The notes: generated by a model from the letters alone, not told the origin. DNA of 55,335 nucleotides from Prevotella sp. (GCA_017410365.1 JAFQQY010000030.1:1-55335), one strand, 5' to 3'; numbered from the stretch's first letter, positions 15,826 to 26,770 are shown. A program made the numbers and translations.

Positions 15826-18800
15826 ATGCAGAAAAAGATATTATCATTAGTTGTTATATTCATTTGTTCTACCTTTGCGTTATTGGCGCAGACGATAACA
15901 GACGGAGGATATTATTATCTACGCAACAGAGATACGGGAAAATTTCTGACTGGAGGAAATAACTGGGGAACTAACCTATGCCTGCATGAAACAGGTATTG
16001 ACTTTAGAGTTAATAAAACCGATAATGGATATACGTTTTATTCTGGAGTAGGAATAACTAAGAATAATGAAGAAAGGTATTATCTTAGTTCATCCGGTTG
16101 TATTGATGCTGCTAACGGCCAATCAGGTCATTATATATTTTTTGATATAACCAACATAGACAATAAATACTTCACCATCAAAGATAATAGCGACGATAGC
16201 AAGGGATATCTTTATGCAACAGGAAAACAAGGGCAGGAGGAAGTAGGATTTGAGGATACAGATGAAATCAAAGAATCACACCAATGGGAATTCTTAACAA
16301 AAGCAGATTTAATAGAAGAGCTTCAAGGCGCAACAACAGCAAAACCTATGAATGCCACGTTCTTTATTTCTGGATTCAATTTTAATAGATATGACAATCG
16401 TAATGATGAAAATTGGATTGGTACAAAAACTATTACAGGAGGAACTCAAATAGGAACAGCAAAATTCTGGTGCGCAAGATTAGACGGCAATGGAGATGTA
16501 TATCAAGAGCTTGAAGATTTACCTACTGGATATTATGAGTTGACGGCTTATGCCTGCTCTAACGGTGGTAATGCCAAAATATATGCAGGGAATACAGAAA
16601 AGGCTATCACAAATGTAGGAACAAACATACCTGATGACAATACCGCTGCTGCCCAAGCATTTGCAGATGGGAACTACAAAACAGAAACGATTGTTGTTCT
16701 AGTTACTAATGGCACTCTGAAAATCGGCGTAAAGAACACTGATGGTGCAGATACTGATAAAACATATTTTGACAACTTCAATCTTAAATATCATGGCAAC
16801 AGAGATACATACGACTATTATCTCCGCAATGTTGCCACTGGGAAATTCTTGCGTGCCGGCAAAAGATTTGGAACACAAGCCATACAGGATGACTGGGGAC
16901 TGAATTTGACTTTTAAAATGAATGCCGATGGCAAATACTCTATTAACACTCGAGTTGGAACTAGCGGCAATTATTTGGGAAGTAATGGGTTTGTTGACGG
17001 TGGGGAAACTTTCTATGAGATGACCGAGGTCTCTGCAAATAAATATACAATCAAAATCGTCAATGGCAATTATCTAACAACTAACACAGAAAACGATGTA
17101 ATTAGCTTTACAGGCACAGTTAATACAGATACAAAAGCACAATGGGAGCTTGTTACACGCGAGCAATTGATTCAGGAGTTAAAGTACTCTAAAGCATCGG
17201 ACACAAACCCTAAAGATGCGACATTCTTTATACAATCGCCAAACCTTGGACAGAAAGACCAAAGAAACAACAACGACAACTGGAAAGGAATAGATTTCGG
17301 CAGTTCTGAATATGGCGGATTGATAGAACAAGGCAATGATAAATTAACGAATCTTGTAATTCAAAAATTAAACAATAACTTCGATACCTATCAGACAATT
17401 ACAGGACTGCCTTCCGGCGTTTATGAGTTGGAGGTACAGGCTTTCTACAATCAAAGTGGAGAAGACATAATACGACCGTTCGTTTATGCAAAGCTACAAG
17501 ACGGCACAGTTATTGGCCAGGCTCCTATTATGTCGAATATTGATAATGTGCAAAGCGAGGACTACACAAATTATGACAACTTGGGAGACAAAACAGAATT
17601 TAAGAGTTCTGCTGTAGATGGCGGATACGTGCCCACTACTCTTAAAGCTGCAGCGTTGGCAATACTTAACGGATATTATAAAGCAGATGCCAAGACTGGT
17701 TTCAACAAAATCCGTTTTGTCGTAACAGAAGATAATGCCACGGTTCAGATAGGTGTCAAAAAGAATAAACTGACAACAAACGACTGGACCGTATTCGATA
17801 ATTTCAAACTAACTTATCTTGGCGAACCTAAGAACGGGGAAACTCAGACAAAATATGGACTTGAGATAGGTGAATACACATACTACCTTAAAAATTATGA
17901 CAATGGCAGATATTTAAATGGAGGTAACGGAGGCAATACGGCGACACTCGGTTATTTGATGAACGAAAATTCAACATACACTGGCGATAATTATAATAAA
18001 GGCGTAAGAGAAACAGAGTTTAAGTTCAGCGTAATAGAGGATGACAAGATTTTGATCCAAACTGATTTTGGCAATAACGGATATCTTGTTAAGGATGGTA
18101 GCAATGCCAAACTTGATGGCGAAAAAGATTATTTAAGAATCAGATGGAATGAAACCAACAAAACATTTTATATAATTTGTGAAGCAAATAGCAAAGAGTA
18201 TTTTTTAAGAAATAGTGATGCCTTGGGTTTTGGAACATCAAGCGGTACAACACCCGGCAGAAACTTCCAATGGGTGTTTCAGACAAAGGAGGACCTGCTA
18301 AATGAATTTAGTGACGCTACTGCCGATAATCCTGTTGATGCGACATTCCTCCTTAGAGGAACATCTTTCCATAATTATGACAATCGCAACAGCGCATGGG
18401 ATGCTCCTAACAGCACATTAGGCGAAGAGTACCATAACGCTACAAACAAAAATAAGACTTTTAACATAAGTCAATTGTTGCAGGACGCTCCTGTTGGAGT
18501 TTATGAATTCGGTTTGCAGGGAGCATATTCAAATAGTAGTAATGCCAAGTATTATGTCTATACCGATGGCAAATTATATACAGGTGAAATAAGCAATAGT
18601 TCTAATTTGCAATCTCACAATGTCATCCGTTTCAAGAAATCGGATAATGACATTATAATTGTTGGAGCCTACAACAACACAGCAACAGAAAACGCTACAA
18701 TATATATAGATAATGTACGCCTGACATATTTAGGCACTGAAGTTAATTCTTTTACCTCTGAGACAACAATAGCAAAGGGTATCAAGCATAAGCATTCGCA

Positions 18801-21800
18801 TTATTACGATATTGCTATAATAAACAGTCATGCCACAGTTGGTACACAAACGAATAACCAGATAATAACTGTTACCGACAACCAAACGACCATGAGCGAT
18901 AGTGCTATGGTTAAACATGTAAGCGGAAGGATGGTGCAGAACACTCCTGTATATTATGAAACTATATATGCAAAAGATGGTGAAGAAATAGAATTGGTTA
19001 TACCAAGCTCTCACCCAAACAAGACATCAAGCCGCAACTTCTATTATCAGCGCTTTTATGATTATGAAACAGATGGCCTTTTTGATGAAGCGACAAAAGG
19101 CACCTTCCGATTCGACAATTTAGATAACCGCGGAAATATTCTACACTCCGATGCTACCATTAGAGACAGGATGCGCATATATGAAGGTACTAAAGATGCT
19201 CCTGCCGGCGGATGGGTGATAGGAACACGCTGGGGACAGCAGGTAATTGCAAAGTTTTATTTCACACCGAAATTCACTGGTAATAAACCTATATATATAG
19301 GTCTCGACCATAGTGAATACACAGATGTAGGTGATATGGGATTGTTTGGCGACCTGACAGAACCAACTCTTGCGCAGCGGGTGGTGTACAAAATTATGCC
19401 AGCAAGCGTAATGGCAGAAAAACTAGAAGAATGCACCGAAGAGAATTTCCTAGAAGTAAAATCTATCTCATTCCCTACCATTTGGCATGGATTGAACAAA
19501 AACGACGACCTTAATGTTGTTGCTCTCGACATGCAGATCAGAAACTATTTTACTGATGCGAATAACGTTCCTAAAGCTGCAGATTTCACAATAAGCCTTG
19601 ATGACGGGGGAACCGGAATTACACTTGCAACAACAAAATTCAGTGGCAATACTGAGCGTTTTATAAAATTCAACTACCCAGAAGGTGGAGAAGTTAAAAA
19701 TTACACAAAAACGGCATATATTAAGGTAACATCAGGAGGCAAGAACATAGCGAAATTCATTCTAGACTTTGTACCTAACACCGAGTTGCGTCCATGGGGC
19801 GACATCATAGGCAAAGAAGACATGCCACGCTCTCCAAGTTATCTGGACAAGAATGCCATACCCCAAGGTACCATAAACTTTGACAAAAGATATTACGACA
19901 ACAACAATACTCTGATTCCGCATGCTGAGACATGGCCGGTGGGCTTTGAGAGTGGTATCAATGGCGTAGAAGAAAATAGACCTGTAGCTAAGCCTGATGC
20001 CTTTAATCCTTATCCTTTGGATTTTGCTCAGACCTCATTCTCCATTCACTATCCAAATGCTAACTTCGGACAATATTCTGTGATGAAATACATGTATATA
20101 CCAGATTATACAAAAGTAAATACTTCGTTAAAAGACGTAAACCAACTATACCACGATTTCTACAAGAACAAGCAGAACAACGAGCAACAAATGGAGAGGT
20201 ATACTGGCGATGGCTACTTTATGTATATAGACGCCAGCCACTTCCCAAGTTCTGTGGCTGAGCTGACCATTAACGAGCAATTGTGTGCCAATACAACCAT
20301 TCACGTCTCTGGATGGGTTACATCTATGGATATATCCAATCATCACAGAGGAAACAAAGCGGGATATTTAATTTTAACTATCGTTGGAAAGAAAAAAGAC
20401 GGAACAGAAGAGGCTGAGGCTATCGAGTCGTTCTGCCCTGGTCCTATCCGTGCCGATGCTATGTCTTATGACGGTCACGTAAAAGTAGAAAATGGTTATA
20501 ATCAAAATATTATTGAATGGGGTACTGATTCACGCTCTATCTGGCAGCAATTTGCATTTTCTTTTGTCATTAAAGAAGAAGTTGCTAATGAATATACGTC
20601 ATACGCTTTAAAGATAGACAATTATTGTCCAGAAACCATGGGTGGCGACATGTTGCTTGACGACGTTCGTCTGTATATTCAGAAAGCAGTGCCAAACATT
20701 ATGCAAACCGCTCCTTTATGCGATGCTGCCAATATGGATAATGTAAAGATTTATACAGATTTTACCACATTAATAAATGCTGTGGGGTTAACGGAGGCTG
20801 AGAAAGAAGAAGATGCGGAAAAAACATATAAAGGATATTTGCCATCTGCATGGTATTGTTTCCTTGACAAGAAAATATATGATGCGACACTGAAAACTAC
20901 TGGAAAAACACAAGAAGATGCTTTTAATGAAGCACTGATACGTACAGGAGGTAATAATGGAGCAGGATACTATAAGTTTGATTTCAGTAGTTGTTTCATT
21001 TCAAACGATGGTTCTGAAGGTTTGATATATAATGCTCAAAAGGATGATGAATTGAAACGAATTTATTTAACTCCTGCCGCTAGTCAACTGACAGCAGGTG
21101 AGACTTCTCTTAAAAACATGGCATATTATATTAAAAGAGATGGTAACTGGCATTCAGAGATCCCTGTGTGGAATGTTGGCACTGGGAATAGTGTTCAAGT
21201 TGTTTATGGTCATAATGATGCAGGAGATCCAACAAGATATACAGATCTTGGTGGATATGAAGAATTGCGAATTTATCAAACAGAGGGTAACCGCGTGCGA
21301 TGTTTCTTCCTTGACAAGAATAATACGATTTCTAAAAACATTGCCGATGGCTACACGAATCTGATAACAAAACCTGAGGGTTGTGATTATTGGAAGGTTG
21401 ATTTGAATGCCATAAAAGCACATGACGATTTTGGGCAGGCGAAACTTATTGGTATTAAATCTGCAAACATGAATGGGGATAATGCCATAGTCTCAAATAT
21501 TACTCTTTACAAATCGTCGGCACTTGAACTTAACAAGCCTTACTATATTTTGTTCCATGCAACAAAAGAAGAGCCTGTCATTAACAATCCTGCAACATTC
21601 TTTAATATCAGTAATGAGAAATGTGCTCCTTTGGCTGAGTTTAATGTGTCTGCAGGTACTATGGTGCGATTCGATGGTACAATGAGTACTGAAGATAATG
21701 ATTTCTGTGAAAATCAGATAGCAACTATCAAAGCAGAAATGCAGGGAATAAACAATAATAGTGTTGAAGTAAAAGTAGACCTGTTCTATGACTGGTGGAA

Positions 21801-24618
21801 TGGCGATAGAACAAGCTATACAGCCAAACTCCCTGATAAGGAATATAGCGCAAAAGATGTTCGCGATATGTTCCGAAAAGAGTATCCTGACGCCACAATA
21901 TATAATGATGAGCCAGCAAAGGGAGAATTCACTGTAGACCATGCGGCAAGCCTCAAAGAACTCCTTGCGCCTAAAGGCAAATTGTATTTATATCAGGCAG
22001 CTCTCAATGTTAAGGTTGTGAACTCTGGCGATAATATGATGAATGTGGTTGTGATACCTGTTGATAATCAAATAGAATCGTATGAAGGATACTGCAACGA
22101 CCCTATGGAGATATCATTAAGGGTAAACAGCAAAGCTCCAACAGCCCTCGATGGTTTTAAGAAAGCCACTTATCCTGATTACATGCAGGAAGTGCCGCTA
22201 CGCATCGGACTGGAGCAAATAAAGGAAGTAACGGCTGATGCAAGCAACGAAAAGGCTCTGTTCATTCCGCTAAGACAGGTGGCACTATCGGGCACAGGAG
22301 GTTACTCTACAATTAGTGTTCAAAAGAAATCAGACGCAGACAACTTTGCCGCCGTATATCTGGCAGAAACAAACGACCCCGAGATGATTTCTTACAACAA
22401 GGTAAACGACAATCTGGAGATGAGATTTGTGGGCAAGATGCATACAATAGTTAAATCGGCAGAAGACAAAAATTATGAAGACTATGTGCAACTGACATTC
22501 AACTCCGACTTCAAGCCAAAGGAGGGATACAGATATACGCTGAAGACATCGTTCATTGAACAGGATGCAAGCAGTAATACAAATACCTGTAATGGCGACT
22601 TGCTGATACCTATGTATATAGTACCGGAATATCAGGTATGGACTGGAGGTGCCGGCAATAATGACTGGACCAACGACAGGAACTGGCGCCGTGCGGACAA
22701 CAGCGAACTGAACAATGGTGAAACGAAATATACTGATGCAGGACGACTGACCAACGAGCAGAACACAACAAGCAACGGACTTGTGCCGATGAACTTCACA
22801 AATGTGTTGATGCAGACAGCCGACGGTACCGGAAATACGTATAGTAGCCTTAGCGCAATAGAAGCAAAGAGTGATGGCATATTAGATCTGACAAGCAGCA
22901 TTACGCATACTACAGACATTGAGTATCATCTAGCAGCAGACAGACAGGAACCAACTGTAACGGGATGGTCTCCTAATGATAATCAGGTTTACTGCGTGCC
23001 TTTCTATACCAACACCTGCGACGAGATAAACTTCGCGCCAAGCAGTCAGATGCTGAACACGCATCTGTTGAATTACAATAAGGCATGGGTGGAGTATGCG
23101 TTGGAATCCAAAAGATGGTATGCACTGTCATCGCCACTGCAGGGAGTGGTTTCGGGCGATATGTACCTGCCACGAAATACAGCCAAGCAGAACACGGCTT
23201 ATTTCTACGATATAAATTATGACAACACGAATTATAGCCGACTGAAGCCAGCCGTTTATCAACAGGCATGGGATAAGGCTGAAGCTACGATATACAGATT
23301 AGAGCGCGACCAATTGATTAACAAGACTCCTCCTGGGCTTGAAAGCGAAACGGCTACAGCCAATGTGGCACGCGTATTCAACTGGAGCAAGGAGTATAAC
23401 GATGTGAAGGTGCCGTTTGGTATCAACGGATTCTCTGTACGTGTGGATGTCACAGATATTGATGGTTACAACAAAGAAGAAGGGAAAAGAGATGTGCTGC
23501 TCAGATTGCCAAAGGCTGATAATACATATAATTATTATATGGGCGACGACGAAACGAACGGGTCAAAGACTGCCGACCTGACCACATTGAGGAACAACGC
23601 CGGCAAGTTGTTCACCGATAATATTGGTACAGATGGAAGCATGACCGTCACGCTTACGAACAACAGCAATGATAACGAATATTATCTCGTGGGCAATCCG
23701 TTTATGAGCGCACTTGACCTCGACAAGTTCTTCGACAAAGACTACAACCCATCGCTCGACGGAACATATTGGATTCTGACAAGCAGCAGCTATACAACGG
23801 GTGTAAAGGATGAAACTCAAAACTGGTTGAGTACAGATGTAGCGTCAACAGGCGATATAGCTCCGCTTCAGGCATTCTTCGTAAGAAAGACAGACGATAA
23901 AGGTGGAGAACTTAAGGTTATATTCACTAAGGATATGGCTGTAGCGGCAACTGGCGATGTTCTGATGACGAGAAGCACAGCAAGCCACACACCAACACTG
24001 CGAATAACGGCAATGCGAAACGGCATGACAAGCAGCGCACTCGTGGCATGCAGGGACAACGCCAATAGCGGTTTCAAGCATGGCGAGGATGCCGAGGCTC
24101 TGTTTGATTCGCATTTGGCAGATGCACCAACAGTATTCACAATGTCAGGTGACAAGGCTGCTGCCATTAATGTAAGGAAATCGCTGAACGGAGTGCCGCT
24201 GGGCATTGAGAGCAATGACGATAGTGCCGTAAGCCTGACATTCAACGGCGTAGAGAATTTCAGCGAAGAATTGTATTTATATGACTTGCTCGAAGACAAA
24301 TCAACACCTATCATCAGTTCTGGAAGTACGGTTAGCATTAGCGGAAAAAACGTAGGACGCTACTATCTCGTAACATCAGACCTGAGCGGTGGCAGCATTG
24401 CCACTACGCCAGTCATCAGTATCGACGGAAAGAGCGTGAGCATTGTTTCTCCAGCAGAAGACATGACAAGCATAACCGTTAACGATGTGGCAGGAAGAAG
24501 AGTATACAGCGATGTGAATGTAGGCAACAGCACCGAGTTTGAACTTCACCAAGGTATATATATAATTAATGTAGAAACGGCAAAGCAACAGGTTAAGGAA
24601 AAGATACTGATAAAATGA
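15826..24618 (+). CDS. giant (2930 aa) multidomain secreted protein with T9SS-like tail
   Basis: Signal peptide ends near FALLAQ. The first 970 residues are three copies of one unit: a ricin-like beta-trefoil start (YYYLRNRDTGKFLTGG at 28, YYLRNVATGKFLRAG near 331, YYLKNYDNGRYLNGG near 686) followed by a jelly-roll-like domain opening with DATFFI or NATFFISG and closing with DNFNLKYHG, NFKLTYLGE or DNVRLTYLG. The rest is beta-rich, with a further binding-type domain near 1465-1635 and WTGGAGNNDWTNDRNW near 2270. The last 80 residues (ITVNDVAGRRVYSD ... GIYIINVE) match T9SS type A sorting domains. Likely a surface adhesin or glycan-binding protein; no catalytic motif is recognised. More AT-rich than the carbohydrate genes to its left. 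Confidence 0.7.
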   Translation: MQKKILSLVVIFICSTFALLAQTITDGGYYYLRNRDTGKFLTGGNNWGTNLCLHETGIDFRVNKTDNGYTFYSGVGITKNNEERYYLSSSGCIDAANGQSGHYIFFDITNIDNKYFTIKDNSDDSKGYLYATGKQGQEEVGFEDTDEIKESHQWEFLTKADLIEELQGATTAKPMNATFFISGFNFNRYDNRNDENWIGTKTITGGTQIGTAKFWCARLDGNGDVYQELEDLPTGYYELTAYACSNGGNAKIYAGNTEKAITNVGTNIPDDNTAAAQAFADGNYKTETIVVLVTNGTLKIGVKNTDGADTDKTYFDNFNLKYHGNRDTYDYYLRNVATGKFLRAGKRFGTQAIQDDWGLNLTFKMNADGKYSINTRVGTSGNYLGSNGFVDGGETFYEMTEVSANKYTIKIVNGNYLTTNTENDVISFTGTVNTDTKAQWELVTREQLIQELKYSKASDTNPKDATFFIQSPNLGQKDQRNNNDNWKGIDFGSSEYGGLIEQGNDKLTNLVIQKLNNNFDTYQTITGLPSGVYELEVQAFYNQSGEDIIRPFVYAKLQDGTVIGQAPIMSNIDNVQSEDYTNYDNLGDKTEFKSSAVDGGYVPTTLKAAALAILNGYYKADAKTGFNKIRFVVTEDNATVQIGVKKNKLTTNDWTVFDNFKLTYLGEPKNGETQTKYGLEIGEYTYYLKNYDNGRYLNGGNGGNTATLGYLMNENSTYTGDNYNKGVRETEFKFSVIEDDKILIQTDFGNNGYLVKDGSNAKLDGEKDYLRIRWNETNKTFYIICEANSKEYFLRNSDALGFGTSSGTTPGRNFQWVFQTKEDLLNEFSDATADNPVDATFLLRGTSFHNYDNRNSAWDAPNSTLGEEYHNATNKNKTFNISQLLQDAPVGVYEFGLQGAYSNSSNAKYYVYTDGKLYTGEISNSSNLQSHNVIRFKKSDNDIIIVGAYNNTATENATIYIDNVRLTYLGTEVNSFTSETTIAKGIKHKHSHYYDIAIINSHATVGTQTNNQIITVTDNQTTMSDSAMVKHVSGRMVQNTPVYYETIYAKDGEEIELVIPSSHPNKTSSRNFYYQRFYDYETDGLFDEATKGTFRFDNLDNRGNILHSDATIRDRMRIYEGTKDAPAGGWVIGTRWGQQVIAKFYFTPKFTGNKPIYIGLDHSEYTDVGDMGLFGDLTEPTLAQRVVYKIMPASVMAEKLEECTEENFLEVKSISFPTIWHGLNKNDDLNVVALDMQIRNYFTDANNVPKAADFTISLDDGGTGITLATTKFSGNTERFIKFNYPEGGEVKNYTKTAYIKVTSGGKNIAKFILDFVPNTELRPWGDIIGKEDMPRSPSYLDKNAIPQGTINFDKRYYDNNNTLIPHAETWPVGFESGINGVEENRPVAKPDAFNPYPLDFAQTSFSIHYPNANFGQYSVMKYMYIPDYTKVNTSLKDVNQLYHDFYKNKQNNEQQMERYTGDGYFMYIDASHFPSSVAELTINEQLCANTTIHVSGWVTSMDISNHHRGNKAGYLILTIVGKKKDGTEEAEAIESFCPGPIRADAMSYDGHVKVENGYNQNIIEWGTDSRSIWQQFAFSFVIKEEVANEYTSYALKIDNYCPETMGGDMLLDDVRLYIQKAVPNIMQTAPLCDAANMDNVKIYTDFTTLINAVGLTEAEKEEDAEKTYKGYLPSAWYCFLDKKIYDATLKTTGKTQEDAFNEALIRTGGNNGAGYYKFDFSSCFISNDGSEGLIYNAQKDDELKRIYLTPAASQLTAGETSLKNMAYYIKRDGNWHSEIPVWNVGTGNSVQVVYGHNDAGDPTRYTDLGGYEELRIYQTEGNRVRCFFLDKNNTISKNIADGYTNLITKPEGCDYWKVDLNAIKAHDDFGQAKLIGIKSANMNGDNAIVSNITLYKSSALELNKPYYILFHATKEEPVINNPATFFNISNEKCAPLAEFNVSAGTMVRFDGTMSTEDNDFCENQIATIKAEMQGINNNSVEVKVDLFYDWWNGDRTSYTAKLPDKEYSAKDVRDMFRKEYPDATIYNDEPAKGEFTVDHAASLKELLAPKGKLYLYQAALNVKVVNSGDNMMNVVVIPVDNQIESYEGYCNDPMEISLRVNSKAPTALDGFKKATYPDYMQEVPLRIGLEQIKEVTADASNEKALFIPLRQVALSGTGGYSTISVQKKSDADNFAAVYLAETNDPEMISYNKVNDNLEMRFVGKMHTIVKSAEDKNYEDYVQLTFNSDFKPKEGYRYTLKTSFIEQDASSNTNTCNGDLLIPMYIVPEYQVWTGGAGNNDWTNDRNWRRADNSELNNGETKYTDAGRLTNEQNTTSNGLVPMNFTNVLMQTADGTGNTYSSLSAIEAKSDGILDLTSSITHTTDIEYHLAADRQEPTVTGWSPNDNQVYCVPFYTNTCDEINFAPSSQMLNTHLLNYNKAWVEYALESKRWYALSSPLQGVVSGDMYLPRNTAKQNTAYFYDINYDNTNYSRLKPAVYQQAWDKAEATIYRLERDQLINKTPPGLESETATANVARVFNWSKEYNDVKVPFGINGFSVRVDVTDIDGYNKEEGKRDVLLRLPKADNTYNYYMGDDETNGSKTADLTTLRNNAGKLFTDNIGTDGSMTVTLTNNSNDNEYYLVGNPFMSALDLDKFFDKDYNPSLDGTYWILTSSSYTTGVKDETQNWLSTDVASTGDIAPLQAFFVRKTDDKGGELKVIFTKDMAVAATGDVLMTRSTASHTPTLRITAMRNGMTSSALVACRDNANSGFKHGEDAEALFDSHLADAPTVFTMSGDKAAAINVRKSLNGVPLGIESNDDSAVSLTFNGVENFSEELYLYDLLEDKSTPIISSGSTVSISGKNVGRYYLVTSDLSGGSIATTPVISIDGKSVSIVSPAEDMTSITVNDVAGRRVYSDVNVGNSTEFELHQGIYIINVETAKQQVKEKILIK

Positions 24619-24664
24619 TTTCATAAAGCATCCACTTAGCCATGCTAACCCTATCGGTTACAAC

Positions 24665-24707
24665 AACTAACCCTATCACTTAGACTCGCTAAATGATAGG
24701 GTTAGTT
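24665..24707. terminator. bidirectional terminator after the giant gene
   Basis: AACTAACCCTATCA (24665-24678) pairs perfectly with TGATAGGGTTAGTT (24694-24707) and is followed by T residues. A further partial copy of the left arm (AACCCTATC) lies just upstream at about 24647. It separates the + giant gene from the converging kinase gene. Confidence 0.85.
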
Positions 24708-24726
24708 TTTATATGTCAATTGGTCT

Positions 24727-26253
24727 TTAATAATCTCGTTTCAGATATATGTCGGCAAGAGCCTTCAACTGACCCGGTGCGTAGGGCTTGCTCAGTATGC
24801 GACGACACCCGGCATGGCGGGCTTTCTGCTGCTGAGTATACTGCAACTGCTCTATCGTGACAATGATAGGGATGTTGAAAGCCTCGGTACGGACATACGA
24901 AACAAGGTCAAGAGATGTGGCTTCACCACCAAAAGCAATGTCAAGCACCAACAAATCTGGCTTCAGATAATATAATTTGTCCATTACCTCTTCTTTATTT
25001 TCTGCCCATAGCACTTCATAGTCTTCTGACAATACTTTAGTTATATCGTCGCAATCGACATCATTATCCTTGGAAATAAGTATTCGCGGACGATCTCCCA
25101 CACTACGCTGTCGAATAAAGTCAACATGCTCGCGCAATGAGACGCTGAAAGTACTGCCTACACCTTCTTCCGACTCTACATCTATCTTACCCCCGAACTG
25201 GTCGACTATGCTCTTGCATATAGAAAGACCGAGACCTGCACCAGGCACGAAATCATTGACTTTCTCAAAGCGCTCGAATATGGTCTTTATATGGTCTTTG
25301 GGAATTCCTCTACCTGTATCTATTACTGACGCACGCGCCCACTCTCCGTCAGACTCCAGTTTCAGAGTTATGCTACCCTCTGTAGTGTTCTTTATTGCAT
25401 TTGATACGAAATTAGACATCACCTGCAGGAAACGGTTGCGGTCCGTCATCACCATTATATTTTCTTCAGGCAGTTCCAGTTTCAGTTCTATGCCACTTGG
25501 AATCTTAAGGCTGTGCACCATGTGGGTTTCTATGAGAAGTTCGGTAAGAGAATGTTCTGCAAAGTTCATCTCCATCTTGCCCGATTCCATTCGCGACAGG
25601 TCGAGGACCTCATTTACAAGTTGCAGCAACTGGGCTGTATTCTTCTTAATCAAGTCCTTGTATATTACCTTTTCTTCTTCGTTATCGGAGTCTGTCAATA
25701 GTTCCGAGAATCCCACAATGGCATTAAGCGGAGTACGTATCTCATGGCTCATGTTTGAAAGAAACACTGTTTTCGCCTTACCTGCCTCTTCCGACGCTAT
25801 TTTTGCCTGATGCAATTCTGAAAACTGCATCATTCGGTCAGTTATATCGCGTATGATAGCCATAACCTTACCGTTGTCCAATGGTACCAAGCGTGCCTTA
25901 AAGTAATATACCAGGTCTTCTGACTGAAGCGGATATTCTATTTCCCTTTTTTTGTTTTCAAGCAAACACTCTTTTATATTCTCTATGTAGAGTTCAGATA
26001 CCTCCGGAGAATATATCATACGGCCGTCTGTGCCTATAAGTTCTTCACGTGTATGCAACAACTGGGCTGACGATGACATGATGACATCGCACAATATGAA
26101 ATCGCTGTCGAAGATAAATATAAATGACGATTGAGCTTCGACTATCTTTTTATAAAGTTCTAATTCTGCAGTTTGCTTCTCGTAAGCCTGTTGCAGTTCT
26201 TGCTGTGTCATATATAAGGTAAAAGGTTTAGGTTTCAAATCAAGCGATATCAT
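24727..26253 (-). CDS. soluble PAS hybrid histidine kinase
   Basis: A 508-residue kinase without membrane segments. Order: N-terminal coiled coil (about 15-45), PAS domain (about 45-145, ending in IIRDITDR), HisKA with the phospho-accepting His170 in SHEIRTPLNA, HATPase with NAIKNT (N box), DTGRGIP (G1) and GAGLGLSI (G2), and a C-terminal receiver with Asp438 in LVLDIAFG and a conserved Lys in LSKPY. The start is the ATG at 26253, whose ATGA overlaps the stop of the upstream response regulator; an earlier in-frame start would overlap it further. The receiver implies a phosphorelay. It senses a cytoplasmic signal, perhaps linked to the adjacent surface or arabinan genes, which is inference. 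Confidence 0.88.
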   Translation of the reverse strand: MISLDLKPKPFTLYMTQQELQQAYEKQTAELELYKKIVEAQSSFIFIFDSDFILCDVIMSSSAQLLHTREELIGTDGRMIYSPEVSELYIENIKECLLENKKREIEYPLQSEDLVYYFKARLVPLDNGKVMAIIRDITDRMMQFSELHQAKIASEEAGKAKTVFLSNMSHEIRTPLNAIVGFSELLTDSDNEEEKVIYKDLIKKNTAQLLQLVNEVLDLSRMESGKMEMNFAEHSLTELLIETHMVHSLKIPSGIELKLELPEENIMVMTDRNRFLQVMSNFVSNAIKNTTEGSITLKLESDGEWARASVIDTGRGIPKDHIKTIFERFEKVNDFVPGAGLGLSICKSIVDQFGGKIDVESEEGVGSTFSVSLREHVDFIRQRSVGDRPRILISKDNDVDCDDITKVLSEDYEVLWAENKEEVMDKLYYLKPDLLVLDIAFGGEATSLDLVSYVRTEAFNIPIIVTIEQLQYTQQQKARHAGCRRILSKPYAPGQLKALADIYLKRDY

Positions 26254-26612
26254 TCTGTACCGCCTATATACTTGGCTATTGTACTCAAGCAAAGTTGGCT
26301 GCTTACCGGCTTTGACATAAATTCATTGCATCCTGCGTCGAGCGCCATTTCGCGGTCACGGTCGAAGGCATTTGCTGTAAGAGCAAGAACAGGCAAATCA
26401 GGATACTCAGACTTGATAATCCTTGTGGCTTCAAGCCCATCCATAACCGGCATCTTCATATCCATCAGCACAAGGTCAATGCCACCGTTTCTCACCATGT
26501 CGACAGCCTCTTGTCCGTTTAAAGCACGAAGCGTCTGGTAAGATTTTTTCAAGATATAAGTCATCAGCATATAGTTGCTGTCATTATCTTCTGCTATCAA
26601 TACTGTTTTCAT
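26250..26612 (-). CDS. single-domain response regulator (CheY-like)
   Basis: A 120-residue receiver domain with the acidic pair in IAEDND, phospho-acceptor Asp51 in LMDMKMPVMDG, the ALTANAF Thr and the SKP Lys. No DNA-binding domain, so it signals by protein contact or passes phosphate on. It is translationally coupled by ATGA to the kinase, which itself ends in a receiver, so the pair could be a His-Asp relay or a CheY-type output. The promoter region upstream is shared back to back with the GH51 gene. Confidence 0.9.
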   Translation of the reverse strand: MKTVLIAEDNDSNYMLMTYILKKSYQTLRALNGQEAVDMVRNGGIDLVLMDMKMPVMDGLEATRIIKSEYPDLPVLALTANAFDRDREMALDAGCNEFMSKPVSSQLCLSTIAKYIGGTE

Positions 26613-26678
26613 GTTCTTTATAATATCAGTTTAAAGTTAGTAATAACAAATAATTATAGTTACTATATTATTTAGGTA

Positions 26679-26686
26679 CAAATATA
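26679..26686 (-). promoter_or_regulatory. -7 element for the response regulator-kinase operon
   Basis: On the minus strand the sequence reads TATATTTG, a TAnnTTTG match about 65 bases upstream of the ATG. No clear -33 element was assigned. Confidence 0.5.
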
Positions 26687-26706
26687 ATACTTTTCATCGG
26701 ATTTTC

Positions 26707-26737
26707 TTGCTACAAAGAAAGTTTTTAACTAATTTTG
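26707..26737 (+). promoter_or_regulatory. promoter of the GH51 gene
   Basis: TTG at 26707-26709 and TAATTTTG at 26730-26737 are 20 bases apart. The start at 26735 in the longest open frame falls inside the -7 box, so translation begins at the ATG at 26771. Confidence 0.7.
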
Positions 26738-26770
26738 TCGAGAAAGTATAACAATTACACTAAAATAACT

